Shown here: piece by piece, positions 61,129 through 64,000 of the stretch | Position numbering within the stretch: the stretch's first letter is position 1 | Layout: every line of letters starts with the position of its first letter | NCBI GenBank assembly: GCA_937927335.1 | Contig: CALBDU010000024.1 | Span: 52,006 to 116,005, forward strand | Length of the DNA stretch: 64,000 nt | Reading direction: 5' to 3' | From: an uncultured Clostridium sp. | GTDB taxonomy: Bacteria; Bacillota; Clostridia; Clostridiales; Clostridiaceae | Position numbers and translations under genes: made by a program | Notes under the pieces: model-generated | The model's database searches: none | The model's input: the letters and a program-made list of their open reading frames with translations, nothing else | What the model was told of the DNA's origin: nothing

Positions 61129-61734
61129 ATGACAGAGGAAGAAAAAATATTTGCAGGAAGGCTGTTTGATGCCCGTACAAAAGAGCTTGTAGCTATTAAG
61201 CATAAAGCACATACACTATGCCAGAAGTTTAATCAGCTTGATGAATTTGATAAGGAGCGTCTTCCATTAATAAAGGAATTTATAGGAAAAATCGGAGAAA
61301 AGTATTATTTCCAGGGACCTATTCAATTTAATTACGGCTGCCACACCTTCATTGGCGAAAACTTTGGAGCCAACTTTAACACCACTATTATGGATGACGC
61401 CAGAATCTATATCGGTAATAACGTGATGCTTGGCCCAAATGTTTCCCTGATGGCAACCACTCACCCTCTTATAGCCCAGGAAAGAACCGCCATGAAATAT
61501 CCGGACGGTCACGTTTCGGTGTCTGAATATGCAAAGGAAATTCATATTGGTGACAATGTATGGATTGCCTGCAACGTGGTGGTGTGCGGAGGTGTTCATA
61601 TCGGAAATAACGCAGTAATAGGCGCCGGCAGCGTGGTTACAAAGGATATTCCCGCTAATTACCTTGCATATGGCAACCCATGCAAGCCTATAAGAATGAT
61701 CACGGAAAAGGATTCAAAGCTGGATTTGCTGTAG
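61129..61734 (+). CDS. Maltose/galactoside O-acetyltransferase-type protein
   Basis: 201 residues. N-terminal MTEEEKIFAGRLFDARTKEL (Mac domain) and left-handed beta-helix hexapeptides (about 70-185): NYGCHTFIGENFGANFN, catalytic H in TTHPL, AVIGAGSVVTKDIPANYLAYGNPCK. Transfers acetyl from acetyl-CoA to a sugar. GGAGG precedes ATG 61129. Confidence 0.93.
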   Translation: MTEEEKIFAGRLFDARTKELVAIKHKAHTLCQKFNQLDEFDKERLPLIKEFIGKIGEKYYFQGPIQFNYGCHTFIGENFGANFNTTIMDDARIYIGNNVMLGPNVSLMATTHPLIAQERTAMKYPDGHVSVSEYAKEIHIGDNVWIACNVVVCGGVHIGNNAVIGAGSVVTKDIPANYLAYGNPCKPIRMITEKDSKLDLL

Positions 61735-61767
61735 AAATTACTTGGCTTATTTTTCATGATGACCAAA

Positions 61768-61800
61768 AACAAGCATGTATTATCTATGTACATGCTTGTT
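61768..61800. terminator. Bidirectional terminator
   Basis: AACAAGCATGTA (61768-61779) and TACATGCTTGTT (61789-61800) between convergent genes. Confidence 0.85.
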
Positions 61801-61806
61801 TACATA

Positions 61807-62967
61807 TTAATAAATATATTGCCCTGAATCCAATTTCAAAATTTTATCAACCTCATTTGAATTGCAATCAGCACTGATGAATGAAAAGGCAAATACCGGA
61901 TATTTTTTATAATTTACTTTCCTAAACTCCAGAACGTTACTGAAATTCGATAAATATCCATCATAATTGATTTCCTTAATGTCTTTAAAATTTATGTCTG
62001 CCGGTACATCTCCAATTACAATGCAATAAAGTTTATTATCATCATCTTTCAAAATCTGGTTCCAATCAGGTGTTTTCTGGTTAAAATAATTCTGGTATAC
62101 ATTTATTCCATAGGCATGATACGCAATATCCGTGGTACACCATCCTGCAAATCTCATAGGATTTACTTCTATGGGAATTACATTTCCGCTTCTATCAACC
62201 CTGACTTCCATATGCACCGGTAAATTGGATATTCCTGCAGCCTTTCCTATTGACCTCATTATCTCCTCAAACAGAATCAAATACTTTTTTATGATTTTTT
62301 TCGATGTAAAATATATTCTGTCGCTAACATCTCCATTTGATGAGAAGGGATGCTCCAATATATTAAGAATTACTGGTTGGCCCTGACTATCATAATAAGC
62401 ATCCATAGCATATTCTAGGCCTTCAATATACTCTTCAATGATAAACTTTGAAGAATCCATAACTTCAGCCGGATATATGCCTTGAGCCTTATCCATTTCA
62501 TTTTGAATCATGGATACGACAGCTTCCCATTCACTGTCATCATTTACCTTGTGTACTCCCATACTGAAAAATCCAACTGAAGGCTTGATGATAAAAGGCT
62601 TCTTAATTTTAGTGGTGTCAAATTCTGATATATTTTCGTATGATAATTCCTTAAAAAAGAAATGTGGATAGATCTCTTGAATTACTTTACGAAATGCCGC
62701 TTTATCCTTGAATATCTCAATGGCCCTTGGAATTTCCGTGAATTTAAGATTTTTATTTATCCATTGAATGGAATTCTCAGAATTGCAATAAAGTAATAAT
62801 GGTGATTTTGTGTTGGCTATTTTTATAAATTCATTTTCATTTGTAGTCTTTAAACCTGATGATGCCGTCAATTCATTGTTTTTGGAGCAGTCTAATACTG
62901 GAATACCCATATCACGTGCAGTTTCCAGCAAGAAAGTTGAAACGTAAGGTTGGTCTAAAAGTATCAT
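61807..62967 (-). CDS. ATP-grasp ligase
   Basis: 386 residues. ATP-grasp core (about 90-320): KKPFIIKPSVGFFSMGVHKV (ATP-binding Lys), FIIEEYIEGLEYAMDAYY, and VHMEVRVDRSGNVIPIEVNPMRFAG with metal-binding E and N. Forms amide or related bonds with ATP. The partner substrates are unknown; it stands divergent to a LysR gene. Confidence 0.88.
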   Translation of the reverse strand: MILLDQPYVSTFLLETARDMGIPVLDCSKNNELTASSGLKTTNENEFIKIANTKSPLLLYCNSENSIQWINKNLKFTEIPRAIEIFKDKAAFRKVIQEIYPHFFFKELSYENISEFDTTKIKKPFIIKPSVGFFSMGVHKVNDDSEWEAVVSMIQNEMDKAQGIYPAEVMDSSKFIIEEYIEGLEYAMDAYYDSQGQPVILNILEHPFSSNGDVSDRIYFTSKKIIKKYLILFEEIMRSIGKAAGISNLPVHMEVRVDRSGNVIPIEVNPMRFAGWCTTDIAYHAYGINVYQNYFNQKTPDWNQILKDDDNKLYCIVIGDVPADINFKDIKEINYDGYLSNFSNVLEFRKVNYKKYPVFAFSFISADCNSNEVDKILKLDSGQYIY

Positions 62968-63004
62968 AAAATATCACCTCAAGTTTAATAAATATTTTAT
63001 TTAG

Positions 63005-63042
63005 CTAATTGATTGATTGGCCAGTCCAAATGCATCAATTAG
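63005..63042. promoter_or_regulatory. 9-bp inverted repeat between ATP-grasp and LysR genes
   Basis: CTAATTGAT (63005-63013) and ATCAATTAG (63034-63042), 20 bases apart. A second symmetric pair TCATCA-N7-TGATGA (63141-63159) overlaps the LysR ribosome site. Candidate LysR sites. Confidence 0.4.
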
Positions 63043-63167
63043 TTATTTTCCCATTTTGAAACTCATTTCCTATTGTTGTTTTACAAATAAAATGTTATCA
63101 TGTTAATTGATATTTGTAAAATTGATATATTAAAAATATGTCATCAAAATAATTGATGAGGTGTACT

Positions 63168-64000
63168 ATGGAAAATAGAAATCTATATACATTCAAGAAA
63201 GTATGTGAATTGAATAGTATTACAAAAGCTGCAGATCAGCTTGGATATGCACAATCAACAGTTACTACGCAAATAAAGCTGCTGGAAAATGAACTTGCAG
63301 TAAAATTATTTGAACGGTATGGAAATACTATTCATATAACAGATGCTGGTGAAAAATTATTAGAGTACAGTAATGAAATTTTTAGAATTACAGAAAGATT
63401 TTTGGATGTTATAAATGAAGAGAAAGAAACATCCGGTTCATTAAGAATTGCCGCAGTAGACTCTGTGTGCATGACAGTACTTCCAAATATTTTAAATCAG
63501 TTTATTAAAGAGCATCCTCAAGTGAACATTAAAATCGTATCCGGAGTTGCTGATGAATTAAAGTATTATCTTGCAAGTGGCCAGGCTGACCTTGCATTTG
63601 TACTTGATTTTAATAAGCCCACTGATGAATTGCATTTATTACTGGAAAAACCAGTAGAGCTTGGTTTCTACACAGCAGCAAATAAACCGGAGGAAGCTTC
63701 AGGTGTAGGCCTTGAGTATTTAAAAAAGCAAAAATTTGTTCTAACAGAACCAAAATGTCAATATCGAAAAAGGGTGGAAACATTTTTTCAAAAGTATGGA
63801 ATTGAACCGGAAATATTAATGGAGAGCTCCTCTACAGAAGCCATTATAAAAATAGTGTCCAACGGCCTTGGAATCACTTATCTTCCTGATCTGGTAGTAA
63901 ATGAAAATCAAAGAATAAAGCGATTACATCTGAAGGATAGTAAAAATGAAGAAAAGCTGTTTTTACAACTGCTTATGCATAAGAATAAATGGAAAAGCAA
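63168..64000 (+). CDS. LysR-family regulator (cut by right edge)
   Basis: 277 residues are visible from ATG 63168 (GATGAGGTG). Winged helix YTFKKVCELNSITKAADQLG ... TQIKLLENEL at 1-60 and LysR effector domain from about 88 (GSLRIAAVDSVCMTVLPNIL). No stop before the window ends. Divergent to the ATP-grasp gene, its likely target. Confidence 0.92.
   Translation, partial: MENRNLYTFKKVCELNSITKAADQLGYAQSTVTTQIKLLENELAVKLFERYGNTIHITDAGEKLLEYSNEIFRITERFLDVINEEKETSGSLRIAAVDSVCMTVLPNILNQFIKEHPQVNIKIVSGVADELKYYLASGQADLAFVLDFNKPTDELHLLLEKPVELGFYTAANKPEEASGVGLEYLKKQKFVLTEPKCQYRKRVETFFQKYGIEPEILMESSSTEAIIKIVSNGLGITYLPDLVVNENQRIKRLHLKDSKNEEKLFLQLLMHKNKWKS

Noticed and set aside
1..64000. tRNA or rRNA genes, prophage genes
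   Set aside because: No cloverleaf-ending CCA patterns, rRNA-like stretches or phage structural genes were noticed by eye on either strand; a tRNAscan or Rfam run would settle it.

Overview
The window looks like a chromosomal segment of a low-GC, Gram-positive, obligately anaerobic bacterium of the Clostridia. Signs of this are AT-rich intergenic DNA, strong GGAGG-type ribosome sites (some before TTG starts), many intrinsic terminators, several consensus sigma-A promoters, and anaerobe enzymes: rubrerythrin, FprA flavodiiron protein, hemerythrin and a 2-hydroxyacyl-CoA dehydratase activase. I see no rRNA, tRNA, prophage, intact insertion sequence or CRISPR array.

Layout. 1-5 kb: the 3' end of glutamate synthase gltB, an HD hydrolase, rubrerythrin, then a FIST sensor plus soluble chemoreceptor pair and a GyrI-like protein. 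5-12 kb: two paralogous EamA transporters, a TetR repressor with a 38-bp perfect palindrome over its promoter, a small gene with an in-frame TGA that I read as a selenoprotein of the CC/Se-motif type, a tandem HD/HD-GYP protein, hemerythrin, FprA and a YciI protein. FprA and YciI are flanked by clusters of a short repeat. 12-19 kb: cell-surface genes (choline-binding-type repeat protein, NlpC/P60 hydrolase), a third EamA transporter, PspA with a TPM protein, and small zinc-ribbon and glutaredoxin-like proteins. 19-31 kb: a zinc-ribbon plus Ser/Thr kinase pair preceded by a consensus promoter and a terminator-ended leader or small RNA, rhodanese, OsmC, an ECF sigma factor, a rubrerythrin-like protein, EcsC, a PstS-like and a DUF3298-type lipoprotein, a HAD phosphatase and a short UvrA paralog.

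31-37 kb: molybdate uptake (modABC) divergent from an HTH-TOBE regulator with 10-bp direct repeats around the mod promoter, then a probably acquired cassette of PadR, two DUF1048 proteins, an ABC-2 exporter and a KTR zinc-ribbon protein. 37-53 kb: a PAS histidine kinase, cupin and PhzF, a diguanylate cyclase, 5-formyl-THF cyclo-ligase, an NhaC antiporter with a divergent LysR, a nucleotidase, an orphan Nif11-like peptide, a GreA-type factor, a Nim-like flavoprotein, a Cys-rich miniprotein missed by simple ORF calling, a DSD1-type PLP enzyme, a 3D-domain protein and a MutT-type Nudix enzyme. 53-64 kb: a TetR regulator divergent from a 1435-residue dehydratase activase, glycerol dehydrogenase, a MocR regulator, an acetyltransferase, and an ATP-grasp ligase divergent from a LysR gene cut by the right edge.

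Themes are oxygen and redox defence, signalling (c-di-GMP, chemotaxis, kinases), metal and small-molecule transport, and envelope maintenance. The most striking points are the probable selenoprotein, the terminator-ended leader or small RNA before the zinc-ribbon/kinase genes, and the mod regulatory region.
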